From Halomonas faecis (lineage in GTDB: Bacteria; Pseudomonadota; Gammaproteobacteria; Pseudomonadales; Halomonadaceae), in NCBI RefSeq assembly GCF_010993975.1, contig NZ_JAACZO010000005.1, positions 1-64,000 on the forward strand: DNA of 64,000 nt, read 5' to 3'. The notes under the pieces were generated by a model. That model was not told the origin of the DNA. It searched no databases and was given only the letters and a program-made list of their open reading frames with translations. The position numbers and the translations under genes were made by a program. Positions 42,654 through 50,547 of the stretch are shown here, one piece after another; within the stretch, counting starts at the first letter, position 1; each line of letters begins with the position of its first letter.

Positions 42654-43964
42654 TTAGAACCAGGTCAGGCCCACGGCGATGATGGCGCCGGTGATGAACA
42701 GCTGAATCAGACAGAAGCCCATGATGTCCTTGGCCTTGAGGCCGGCGATGCCGAGTACCGGCAGCGCCCAGAAGGGCTGCAGCAGGTTGGTCCAGGCGTC
42801 GCCCCAGGCCACGGCCATGGCGATGCGCGGCACATCGACGCCGAGCGCCTCTGCGGCGGGCAGCATGACCGGTGCCTGTACCGCCCACTGGCCGCCGCCG
42901 GAAGGCACGAAGATGTTGACGATGCCGGCGCTGATGAACGACCAAAACGGCAGCGTGGTCTCGGTAGCGAAGGAGATCAAGGCCCCGGACAGGGTCTCGG
43001 CAAGCCCCGACTGCACCATGATCGCCATGATCCCTGCATAGAAGGGGAACTGGATGACGATGCCGGCGCCGCCCTTGATCGCCTCCTGCAGGCTCTCGAG
43101 CAGGCTACGCGGTGTGCGGTGCAGCACGATGGCCAGAAACAGGAACAGGAAATTGACCACGTTGAGGTTGAGGCCACCGTTACGTAGCAGGAAGTGGTCC
43201 GCCAGGAAGAGCAGGCCGGGGATGCCCACCAGCCAGGCCAGCGTCACGCTGTTCTCGAGGCGATCGGCCGGGCGCTGAATGCGTACACGGGCCTTGTCCG
43301 GCTCTTCTAGCAGCGCCGGATCGACGTAGACGCTTTCCTGCTCGTCGGGCAGCATCAGCCGGTTGACCAGCGGCACGGCGATGAACAGGCACAGCACGAT
43401 GCCCAGATTGAACAGCGAGAAGATGGTCTCACCGGTGCCGATCACGCCGATCTGCTCGACGCTGAAGTGCCCATCGGTGGCGATGGTCAACGGCACCGAG
43501 CCGGCCAGGCCGCCGTGCCACACGATGAAGCCGGAGTAGGCGCTGGCCACCAGCAGGCGGTAGTCGACGCGTATCTGCCGAGCGAGCTCCTTGGCGAACA
43601 GTGCCCCTACCACCAGGCCGAACCCCCAGTTGATCCAACTGGCCGCCAGCGAGACCAGGGTGACCAGCACGATGGCCGCACCGGCGTTCTTGGCGAGTCC
43701 GGCCAGACGCTGCAGCAGCCGCTTGACGGGTGGTGAGCTGGCCAGCATGTAGCCGGTCACCAGGATCAGCAGCATCTGCATCGAGAAGGTCAGCAGGTTC
43801 CAGAAGCCATCGCCCCAGAACCGCATCACCGCCAGTGGCGTTTGACGCTCCACGGCGATGGCGGCGGCGGCAGCGATGACGGTAAGCAGCAGTACGAAGA
43901 TGTAGGGGTCGGGCAGATAGCGCTCGACCAGCTTGACGGCAGGTCTGGACAAGGTCTTGAGCAT
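42654..43964 (-). CDS. Short-chain fatty acid transporter (AtoE family)
   Basis: The 436-aa protein has about ten to twelve membrane segments and matches the AtoE family in length and motifs: ERYLPDPYIFVLLLTV at the start, ASWINWGFGLVVGALFAKE, AYSGFIVWHGGLAGSVPLT, and VPSGGGQWAVQAPVM near the C-terminus. E. coli AtoE takes up short-chain fatty acids such as acetoacetate or butyrate. The ATG at 43964 gives the family N-terminus; 13 codons upstream is another ATG without support. No atoDAB genes accompany it. Confidence 0.88.
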   Translation of the reverse strand: MLKTLSRPAVKLVERYLPDPYIFVLLLTVIAAAAAIAVERQTPLAVMRFWGDGFWNLLTFSMQMLLILVTGYMLASSPPVKRLLQRLAGLAKNAGAAIVLVTLVSLAASWINWGFGLVVGALFAKELARQIRVDYRLLVASAYSGFIVWHGGLAGSVPLTIATDGHFSVEQIGVIGTGETIFSLFNLGIVLCLFIAVPLVNRLMLPDEQESVYVDPALLEEPDKARVRIQRPADRLENSVTLAWLVGIPGLLFLADHFLLRNGGLNLNVVNFLFLFLAIVLHRTPRSLLESLQEAIKGGAGIVIQFPFYAGIMAIMVQSGLAETLSGALISFATETTLPFWSFISAGIVNIFVPSGGGQWAVQAPVMLPAAEALGVDVPRIAMAVAWGDAWTNLLQPFWALPVLGIAGLKAKDIMGFCLIQLFITGAIIAVGLTWF

Positions 43965-44042
43965 GGCGGATTCGCTTCTTCTGATTGGGCTTTGTATGGG
44001 CACAAAAGTAGCGCAGTCTCAGTGGGTTGCGCCAATGACCGG

Positions 44043-45437
44043 TTAACGTTGACGTGCTTTGTCAGGTTTGTCAAAACGCGCGGTGGCCGGCGTATGGCAC
44101 CAGCCGTGGCGCCGATGATGGCGGTAGTAGCCGAACAGGGTGGCCGAGCGCACGGCGGTGAAGAGTAGAAAGGCGAACCACAGGCCGTGATTGGTCAGGG
44201 GCTCGGGAAGCAATGCCTGGCCCAGCCACCAGGCGGGCAGGTAGACGACGAGGCCGGCAAAGATGCTGTTGCGCATTTCGCGAATGGCCGTGGCACCGAT
44301 GAAGACGCCATCGAGCAGGTAGCTCCATACGGCAATGAGCGGCATGGCCACCATCCACGGCAGATAGACCGCGGCCGTGGCACGGACCTCCGGCAATCCG
44401 GTGAGCAGGGCGATCAGCCATTGGCCTCCCGTCGCGAAGGCCAGTGCAGCGACCGTGGCTGTGACCAGCGAAAGCAGCGCGGCGCTGGCCACGGTCCGGG
44501 CGAACTCGTCCCAATGCCGACGGCCAACCGAGCGCCCGGTGAGTGCCTCAGCGGCATGGGCGAAACCGTCCAGCGCATAGCTGGTGAGCATGATGAACTG
44601 CAGCAGTACGGCATTGGCGGCCAGAATGGTATCGCCCTGAGCCGCACCTCGCGACGTGAAGAAGGCCATGGCGAACAGCAGCCCCAGCGTGCGTATGAAG
44701 AGGTTGGCATTGACCGAGAACAGTTCGCCGTAGGCGCCAAGCGCCAGCAGGCGGCTGCGCAGGAAGCGCCCTTCCAGCCGCCCGAGCTGGCGCATCACCA
44801 GCCAGCCGCCGAACGCCAGCGCCGTGTAGTCGGCGATCACCGTGGCCCAGGCCACGCCGTCGCTGGTCATGCCCAGCCCCACCACGAACAGCAGGTCGAG
44901 GAGAATGTTCACCCCGTTGGTCAGTACCAGGATGGCCAGCGTCACGCGCGAGTTCTGCTGGCCCAGAAACCACCCCAGGATGGCGTAGTTGGCGAGTACT
45001 GCGGGTGCCGAGAGAATGCGTATCTGGGCGTATTCGGCGGCCAGTGCCGTGGCCACTGCACTGCCGTCGAGCAGCCACAGGCCGAGTGCGATCAGCGGTT
45101 GCGACAGGAGGATCAGAGCGCTGCCGATGCCGGCGGCGAGCAGTAGCGACTGGCCGAGCAGGTTGCGTATATCGCCGTCGCTTTCACGTCCCGCTGCCTG
45201 AGCGGTGAGCCCGGTGGTGCCCATGCGCAGGAAGCCGAAACCCCAGTAGAGAAAACTGAACAGGGTGGCACCCAGGGTTACGGCGGCCAGGTAGCGCGAG
45301 TCTGGCAGATGCCCCACCACGGCGGTATCGACGAGCCCCAGCAGCGGCACGGTGACGTTGGAGAGGATGATCGGCCAGGCCAGCGCCCAGATGCGACGCG
45401 AGGCGGACCACGGTATCTCACGGGGCTGAGCGGTCAC
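44043..45437 (-). CDS. MATE family efflux transporter, DinF type
   Basis: The 464-aa protein has twelve membrane segments and the DinF-branch signature IWALAWPIILSNVTVPLLGLVDTAVVGHLP at the start (conserved Asp in the first segment region: GLVDTAVVGH), then FLYWGFGFLRMGTTGLTAQA. These exporters swap sodium ions or protons for cationic drugs or toxic metabolites. The start is a GTG at 45437 with only a weak ribosome site. The upstream 358 bp separating it from cydA are divergent and AT-rich. Confidence 0.88.
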   Translation of the reverse strand: MTAQPREIPWSASRRIWALAWPIILSNVTVPLLGLVDTAVVGHLPDSRYLAAVTLGATLFSFLYWGFGFLRMGTTGLTAQAAGRESDGDIRNLLGQSLLLAAGIGSALILLSQPLIALGLWLLDGSAVATALAAEYAQIRILSAPAVLANYAILGWFLGQQNSRVTLAILVLTNGVNILLDLLFVVGLGMTSDGVAWATVIADYTALAFGGWLVMRQLGRLEGRFLRSRLLALGAYGELFSVNANLFIRTLGLLFAMAFFTSRGAAQGDTILAANAVLLQFIMLTSYALDGFAHAAEALTGRSVGRRHWDEFARTVASAALLSLVTATVAALAFATGGQWLIALLTGLPEVRATAAVYLPWMVAMPLIAVWSYLLDGVFIGATAIREMRNSIFAGLVVYLPAWWLGQALLPEPLTNHGLWFAFLLFTAVRSATLFGYYRHHRRHGWCHTPATARFDKPDKARQR

Positions 45438-45696
45438 GGCGGATTCCGGTCATGGACGAGACCGGATACCTTGGCGGGATTTTGTCATCGATGCAACGGC
45501 CAATCCGTGGAAGCGAATGAAGTGTGGCGCTACCAAGTTTGGCTATGCAATCTGAAACTTGCCCCATTTCCAATAAGTGGTAAGAAGAAGCTTGGTATAA
45601 GGAGTGGCTTGAAAATAACCTTCCATATTACAAGGCGCCACTAAAACATTGTGTGTGGTGCGGCAATTGGTCCTTGCTTTGTTGCCGAAAACTTCG

Positions 45697-45732
45697 AGTT
45701 ATTAAGCGGTATTTTAAGTACTCTTAATAACT
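45697..45732. promoter_or_regulatory. AT-rich dyad upstream of the cyd FNR-type site
   Basis: AGTTATTAAG (45697-45706) and CTTAATAACT (45723-45732) are a perfect 10-bp inverted repeat with a 16-bp spacer. It ends 11 bp before the FNR-type palindrome. It may be a second regulator site or a cruciform-prone element. Confidence 0.5.
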
Positions 45733-45743
45733 TGGGTCAGAAG

Positions 45744-45757
45744 TTGACTAACGTCAA
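45744..45757 (+). promoter_or_regulatory. FNR/ANR-type binding site of the cyd operon
   Basis: TTGACTAACGTCAA is a perfect palindrome with half-sites TTGAC and GTCAA and a 4-bp centre, close to the FNR/ANR consensus TTGAT-N4-ATCAA. Its centre (45750.5) is 41.5 bp from the start point predicted from the -10 element, the classic position for activation of an oxygen-limited promoter. It lies 96 bp before the cydA ATG. Confidence 0.7.
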
Positions 45758-45779
45758 TATTTCTTTGTTTTGCATTGCA

Positions 45780-45785
45780 TATATT
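45780..45785 (+). promoter_or_regulatory. Predicted -10 element of the cyd promoter
   Basis: TATATT at 45780-45785 predicts transcription from about 45792. No good -35 hexamer is present; its place is taken by the FNR-type site, as expected for an activator-dependent promoter. Confidence 0.55.
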
Positions 45786-45852
45786 CACCTGAATAGTGCG
45801 TTTCTCCTTAGGAGAAGCCGTGCTGGCCCCATCCTTTGCCTTGGAGTTGCCA

Positions 45853-47433
45853 ATGGATATCGTTGAACTATCCAGGTTGCAGTTCGCCTTCACGGCGATG
45901 GTGCATTTCCTGTTCGTACCCCTCACGCTGGGTCTCTCGATCCTGCTGGCGATGATGGAGACGGTCTACGTGATGACCGGCAAGACCATCTATCGCGAAA
46001 TGACCAAGTTCTGGGGAAAGTTGTTCGGCATCAACTTCGCCCTGGGAGTCACCACCGGGATCGCCATGGAGTTCCAGTTCGGCACCAACTGGTCCTACTA
46101 CTCCCACTATGTGGGGGATATTTTCGGGGCGCCGCTGGCGATAGAGGCGCTGATGGCCTTCTTCCTCGAGTCGACCTTGGTGGGCCTGTTCTTCTTCGGC
46201 TGGGATCGTATGTCGAAGCAGAAGCACCTGGCCGTCACCTGGCTGATGGCGCTGGCCACCAACCTCTCCGCACTGTGGATCCTGGTCGCCAATGGCTGGA
46301 TGCAGTACCCCATCGGCTCCGAGTTCAACCTCGAGACCATGCGCATGGAGCTGACCAGCTTCGCCGAGGTGGTGCTCAGCCCGGTGGCCCAGGTCAAGTT
46401 CGTGCATACCGTCTCCGCCGGCTATGTCACCGGCTCCATCTTCGTGCTGGCCATCTCCAGCTGGTACCTGCTCAAGGGGCGCGAGGTCGCCTTCGCCCGC
46501 CGCAGCTTCGCCATCGCCTCGGCCTTCGGCCTGGCCAGCGTGCTCTCGGTGATCGTGCTGGGCGACGAGTCCGGCTATGAGCTGGGCGACGTGCAGAAGG
46601 TCAAGCTCGCCGCCATCGAGGCGGAGTGGGAGACTCACCCGGCGCCGGCCGCTTTCACCCTGGTGGGGCTGCCCAACCAGGCGGAGGAGCGCACCGATTA
46701 CGCCATCCGCATCCCGGCGGTGATGGGGCTGATCGCCACCCGCTCGCTGAGCGAGGAGGTCACCGGTCTGCGCGAGCTCAAGGCGCAGCATCGCGAGCGC
46801 ATGGTCGACGGCCGTGAAGCCGTTGTGCTGATGCAGCGCCTGCGCAGCGGCGAAGGTACCGAGGAGGATGCCGCCCGCTTCGAGGAGGTGCGTGACGATG
46901 TCGGCTATGGCCTGCTGCTCAGCGCCTACACCGAGGACATGAGCGCCCCCACCGCCGCCGAGATCGACCGCGCCGTGGAGGCCTCGGTTCCCGAGGTGTG
47001 GCCGCTGTTCTGGACCTTCCGCATCATGGTGGCGGCTGGCTTCATCATGCTGGTGCTCTTCGCGCTGGCCTTCTGGCACAGCGTGCGTCGCCAGCCCGAG
47101 AAGTCGCCCTGGCTGCTGCGCTTCGCCCTGTTCAGCCTGCCGCTGCCCTGGATCGCCTCCGAGGCCGGCTGGTTCGTGGCCGAGTATGGCCGTCAGCCCT
47201 GGGCCATCGGCGAGATCCTGCCCATCCATATCGCGGTCTCCAGCCTCACCTTCAACCAGGTGCTCTTCACCCTGATCGCCATTGGCGTGCTCTACACCCT
47301 CTTCGTGATCATCGAGATCTGGCTGATGCAGCACTTCGCTCGCAAGGGGCCCTCCGGCAGCGGCTACCACGCCGGTCCCGACGCCATCGACGCCCCCGTC
47401 GACATCACGGCCAGCAAGCCCCAGGAGGCATGA
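45853..47433 (+). CDS. cydA: Cytochrome bd ubiquinol oxidase, subunit I
   Basis: CydA (526 aa) carries the three haems and the quinol site of a high-affinity terminal oxidase. Histidine 18 (FTAMVHFLFV) and the histidine in KFVHTVSAGYV are haem ligands, FFLESTLVGLFFFGWDR lies in the proton/oxygen path, and GRQPWAIGEILP is the quinol-site motif. The Q-loop is long, starting QKVKLAAIEAEWET, so this is the E. coli bd-I type and not the short-loop CioA type. The ATG at 45853 with TTGGAG before it gives the family N-terminus. It heads the cydABXDC operon. Confidence 0.97.
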   Translation: MDIVELSRLQFAFTAMVHFLFVPLTLGLSILLAMMETVYVMTGKTIYREMTKFWGKLFGINFALGVTTGIAMEFQFGTNWSYYSHYVGDIFGAPLAIEALMAFFLESTLVGLFFFGWDRMSKQKHLAVTWLMALATNLSALWILVANGWMQYPIGSEFNLETMRMELTSFAEVVLSPVAQVKFVHTVSAGYVTGSIFVLAISSWYLLKGREVAFARRSFAIASAFGLASVLSVIVLGDESGYELGDVQKVKLAAIEAEWETHPAPAAFTLVGLPNQAEERTDYAIRIPAVMGLIATRSLSEEVTGLRELKAQHRERMVDGREAVVLMQRLRSGEGTEEDAARFEEVRDDVGYGLLLSAYTEDMSAPTAAEIDRAVEASVPEVWPLFWTFRIMVAAGFIMLVLFALAFWHSVRRQPEKSPWLLRFALFSLPLPWIASEAGWFVAEYGRQPWAIGEILPIHIAVSSLTFNQVLFTLIAIGVLYTLFVIIEIWLMQHFARKGPSGSGYHAGPDAIDAPVDITASKPQEA

Positions 47434-47434
47434 T

Positions 47435-48571
47435 ATGGATTACGAAACGCTCAGATTCATCTGGTGGGTCCTGATCGGCGTGCTGCTGGTCGGCTTCTCG
47501 ATCACCGACGGCTTCGACATGGGCGTGGGTGGCCTGCTCAAGGTGGTGGGTCGCAACGACGAGGAGCGTCGGGTGATGATCAACTCCGTGGCGCCCCACT
47601 GGGACGGCAACCAGGTGTGGCTGATCACCGCCGGCGGCGCGCTCTTCGCCGCCTGGCCGCCGGTCTACGCCGCCGCCTTCAACGGCTTCTACCTGGCCAT
47701 GATGCTGACCCTGTTCGCCCTCTTCCTGCGCCCGCTGGCGTTCGACTACCGCTCCAAGCTCGACAGCCCCACCTGGCGCAACCGCTGGGACTGGATGCTG
47801 ACCATCGGCTCGGCGGTGCCGGCGCTGATCTTCGGCGTGGCCTTCGGCAACCTGCTGCAGGGCGTGCCCTTCCAGTTCGACGACATCCTGCGCCTGGACT
47901 ACCAGGGCGGGCTGCTGGGGCTGCTCAACCCCTTCGGCCTGCTGGCCGGGGTGCTCAGCCTGCTGATGTTCCTCACCCACGGGGCCGCCTGGCTGCAGCT
48001 GAAGACCGAAGGCGAACTGCGCCAGCGCAGCGCCGCCCTGGGCAGTCGCACCGCCCTGGCCTGCGCCGTGCTCTTCCTGCTGGGCGGTATCTGGCTGCTG
48101 CTTGGCGTGGACGGCTATCAGGTCACCAGCGTGATCGACACCCAGGGCCACAACGCCACCACCGCCAAGCTGGTGGAGGCGAGCAGCGGCGGCTGGTTCT
48201 ACAACTACGCCCGCTTCCCGGCACTGTGGCTGCTGCCGCTGTTGGGCCTGGCCAGCTTCGTGCTCTGCTCCCTGACCATGAAGGCGGGCCGCCACGCCCT
48301 GGCCTTCGTCACCTCCTCGCTGGCCACGACCCTGGTGATCGTGACCACCGGGGTCACCATGTTCCCCTTCGTCATGCCGTCGTCGCTCAACCCCAACCAC
48401 AGCTTGACCATGTGGGATGCCACCGCCAGCGAGCTGACGCTGATGATCATGTTCGTGGTGGTGCTGATCTTCGTGCCGCTGGTGCTGGCCTACACCGCCT
48501 GGAGCTACTGGGTGATGCGCGGCCGACTCAACGAGCAGTACATCCGCGACAACGACAAGGCGCTCTACTGA
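47435..48571 (+). CDS. cydB: Cytochrome bd ubiquinol oxidase, subunit II
   Basis: CydB (378 aa) is the second membrane subunit of the bd oxidase. The N-terminus YETLRFIWWVLIGVLLVGFSITDGFDMGVG and the following APHWDGNQVWLITAGGALFAAWP are the family signature (GFDMG and DGNQVWL). About eight membrane segments are predicted. It starts one base after the cydA stop, and CydA's last codons provide the AGGAGG ribosome site. Confidence 0.97.
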   Translation: MDYETLRFIWWVLIGVLLVGFSITDGFDMGVGGLLKVVGRNDEERRVMINSVAPHWDGNQVWLITAGGALFAAWPPVYAAAFNGFYLAMMLTLFALFLRPLAFDYRSKLDSPTWRNRWDWMLTIGSAVPALIFGVAFGNLLQGVPFQFDDILRLDYQGGLLGLLNPFGLLAGVLSLLMFLTHGAAWLQLKTEGELRQRSAALGSRTALACAVLFLLGGIWLLLGVDGYQVTSVIDTQGHNATTAKLVEASSGGWFYNYARFPALWLLPLLGLASFVLCSLTMKAGRHALAFVTSSLATTLVIVTTGVTMFPFVMPSSLNPNHSLTMWDATASELTLMIMFVVVLIFVPLVLAYTAWSYWVMRGRLNEQYIRDNDKALY

Positions 48572-48668
48572 CATTTCAGGCTATGGCCTCCGGCGAGAGG
48601 CGCCCCTCGAATGCCTCACCGAGGATCCGCCTCTCGCCTGCAGCCAGCCTTGCAAGGAGATAACGACT

Positions 48669-48800
48669 ATGTGGTATTTCGCCTGGATTCTCGGTGTCGC
48701 CTTGGCGGCCTCCCTCGGCATCCTCAACGCCATGTGGCTGGAGATCAACGGCTACGAAGGCGAACCGGCAGGGGAAGCCGAGCATGACCGCGGCGACTGA
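48669..48800 (+). CDS. cydX: Cytochrome bd small subunit CydX
   Basis: A 43-aa frame missed by a length cut-off encodes MWYFAWILGVALAASLGILN followed by AMWLEINGYEGE, a single-helix protein with the CydX signature (WYFAWILG, the Asn/Ala/Met-Trp-Leu-Glu region). CydX stabilises the haem site of CydAB. The ATG at 48669 follows AAGGAGATAACGACT. It lies 97 bp after cydB. Its last 17 bases overlap the start of cydD in another frame, which probably couples their translation. Confidence 0.93.
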   Translation: MWYFAWILGVALAASLGILNAMWLEINGYEGEPAGEAEHDRGD

Positions 48801-50547
48801 TTCGCCCACCCCCCGGCAGCGGCTGGCCCGCTGCCTCGCCCCCCAACGCTGGTGGCTGCGCGGTGCGCTGCTGCTGGCGCTGGGGGGCGCCGTGCTGCTG
48901 GTCGCCCAGAGCTGGCTGCTGGCGGCCCTGTTTTCCCGTTGGCTGCTGGCCTGGCAGGAGGGGGCGTCGCTGATGGCGCCAGACCCCTGGTGGCTGGTGG
49001 CCCTGGCCGCCTGCTTGGTGTTGCGCCCGCTGCTGCACGCCGGGCGGGAATCCCTCTCGCGCCAGGCCAGTCGCCGGGCGCGAGCCGCACTGCGTGGCGA
49101 GCTGCTGGAGCGCCTGGGCCAGCTGGGTCCATCGCGGCGCCGCTACGGCAGCGACGGTGCCCTGGGTGCCCAGGTGCTGGAGCAGGTGGACGCCCTGGAC
49201 GGCTATATCGCCCGTTACCAGGTGCAGAGCCGCCTGGCGGTACTGGTGCCACTGCTGCTCGGCGTGGCGATCGCCCTGCACAGCCCGCTGGCCGCCACGC
49301 TGATGCTGATGACCGCGCCCCTGGTGCCGCTGTTCATGGTGCTGGTGGGGCGCGCCGCCGCCGGTGCCAGTCGCCGCCAGCTGGATACCCTGGCCCGCCT
49401 CGGTGGCCATTTTCTCGATCTTGTGCGCGGCATGGGCACCCTGCAGCGGCTGGGCGCTGCCGCCCAGGCCTCCCGGCGCATCGCCGCCGCCAGCGAGGCT
49501 TACCGCGGGCGCACCATGGGTGTACTGCGCCTGGCCTTTCTCTCCAGCGCCGTGTTGGAGTTCTTCTCCGCGCTGGCCATCGCCCTGGTGGCGCTCTACC
49601 TGGGGCTTGGCCTGCTGGGGATCCTGCCCTGGGCCAAGGGCGAGGTGCCGGTGGTCTACCCATCGGCGTTGTTCATCCTGCTGCTGGCCCCGGAGTTCTA
49701 CGCCCCGCTGCGCCAGCTGGGCGCCGACTACCACGCCCGGGCCGAGGCCGAGGGGGCCATGGAGGAGCTCGCCCCGCTTCTCGAGGCCCGCCCCTGGCGG
49801 CCCGCCGAGCGGCTCACCCTGGCCGACGCCGCGGCTCCTCCGCGGCTGGCGTGTCGCGACTTGGCCGTGGCCGGCGACGCTGGCCGCCGGCGCCTGGCGC
49901 CGCTGGACCTGGACCTGGCCCCCGGGGAGCGCCTGCTGGTGCAGGGCGAGAGCGGCAGTGGCAAGTCCAGCCTGCTCGAAGTGCTGCTGGGGTTTTCGCC
50001 CTACGAGGGCTCGCTGGCCGTCGACGGCCATGAGCTGGCTACGCTTTCGCGCGAGGCCTGGCAACGCCGGCTGGGCTATCTCGGCCAGCACCCGCCGGTG
50101 CTGCGCGGCAGCGTGGCCGACAACCTGCGCCTGGCCGCCCCGGAGGCCGCCGACACCGAACTGGTCGCCGTGCTCGAGCAGGTCGAGCTGTGGCCGCTGC
50201 TGGCGCCCCGCCAGGGGCTGGCCACGCTGCTGGGGGAGCGCGGGCGCGGGCTCTCCGGCGGCCAACTGCAGCGCCTCGCCCTGGCCCAGCTGCTGCTGCG
50301 CGAGGCGCCGTTGTGGCTGTTCGACGAGGCCACCGCCCACCTCGACCCGGACGCCGCCCGGCGCCTGAACGGCTTGATCGAGCGGCTCAGCCGCGGGCGC
50401 AGCGTCATCCTGGTGAGCCATGAGGCCGATGGCCTCGAGTGGGTGGATCGTCGCCTGGCCCTGGGGGAGGCCGGCCCGCGACAGGCGCGCCGCGAAGGGG
50501 AGTGGCGAGAAGCGACGCACGAGGAAATGCCGTCATGCCAGAGCTGA
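48784..50547 (+). CDS. cydD: ABC exporter for cytochrome bd assembly, CydD subunit
   Basis: CydD (587 aa) forms with CydC a heterodimeric ABC exporter that sends glutathione and cysteine to the periplasm and is needed for functional cytochrome bd. The N-terminal half has six membrane segments; the ATPase domain has Walker A QGESGSGKSSLLEVLLG near 394 and the signature GLSGGQLQRLALAQ. The ATG at 48784 lies inside cydX and the 3' end overlaps cydC by 13 bp, so the whole set is tightly coupled. Placing cydDC in the same operon as cydABX is unlike E. coli. Confidence 0.93.
   Translation: MTAATDSPTPRQRLARCLAPQRWWLRGALLLALGGAVLLVAQSWLLAALFSRWLLAWQEGASLMAPDPWWLVALAACLVLRPLLHAGRESLSRQASRRARAALRGELLERLGQLGPSRRRYGSDGALGAQVLEQVDALDGYIARYQVQSRLAVLVPLLLGVAIALHSPLAATLMLMTAPLVPLFMVLVGRAAAGASRRQLDTLARLGGHFLDLVRGMGTLQRLGAAAQASRRIAAASEAYRGRTMGVLRLAFLSSAVLEFFSALAIALVALYLGLGLLGILPWAKGEVPVVYPSALFILLLAPEFYAPLRQLGADYHARAEAEGAMEELAPLLEARPWRPAERLTLADAAAPPRLACRDLAVAGDAGRRRLAPLDLDLAPGERLLVQGESGSGKSSLLEVLLGFSPYEGSLAVDGHELATLSREAWQRRLGYLGQHPPVLRGSVADNLRLAAPEAADTELVAVLEQVELWPLLAPRQGLATLLGERGRGLSGGQLQRLALAQLLLREAPLWLFDEATAHLDPDAARRLNGLIERLSRGRSVILVSHEADGLEWVDRRLALGEAGPRQARREGEWREATHEEMPSCQS

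Larger units (their letters stand above)
45438..45852. other. AT-rich divergent control region upstream of cydA
   Basis: About 415 bp without a convincing gene. From roughly 45520 to 45800 the sequence is far more AT-rich than the rest of the window. It holds three dyads: CGGCAA/TTGCCG (45661-45687), AGTTATTAAG/CTTAATAACT (45697-45732) and TTGAC/GTCAA (45744-45757), plus a -10-like TATATT at 45780. A 71-codon frame through it (45651-45866) has no ribosome site or recognisable content and is not called as a gene. Confidence 0.7.

Noticed and set aside
45651..45866. 71-codon open frame upstream of cydA
   Set aside because: It runs through the FNR-type site and promoter, lacks a ribosome site and overlaps the cydA start.
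45868..47370. 500-codon open frame on the - strand opposite cydA
   Set aside because: Antisense shadow of cydA; low-complexity His/Gln/Glu-rich translation and no start signal.
48745..50520. 591-codon open frame on the - strand opposite cydD
   Set aside because: Antisense shadow of cydD with Gln/Gly-rich composition; CydD is clearly the real product.
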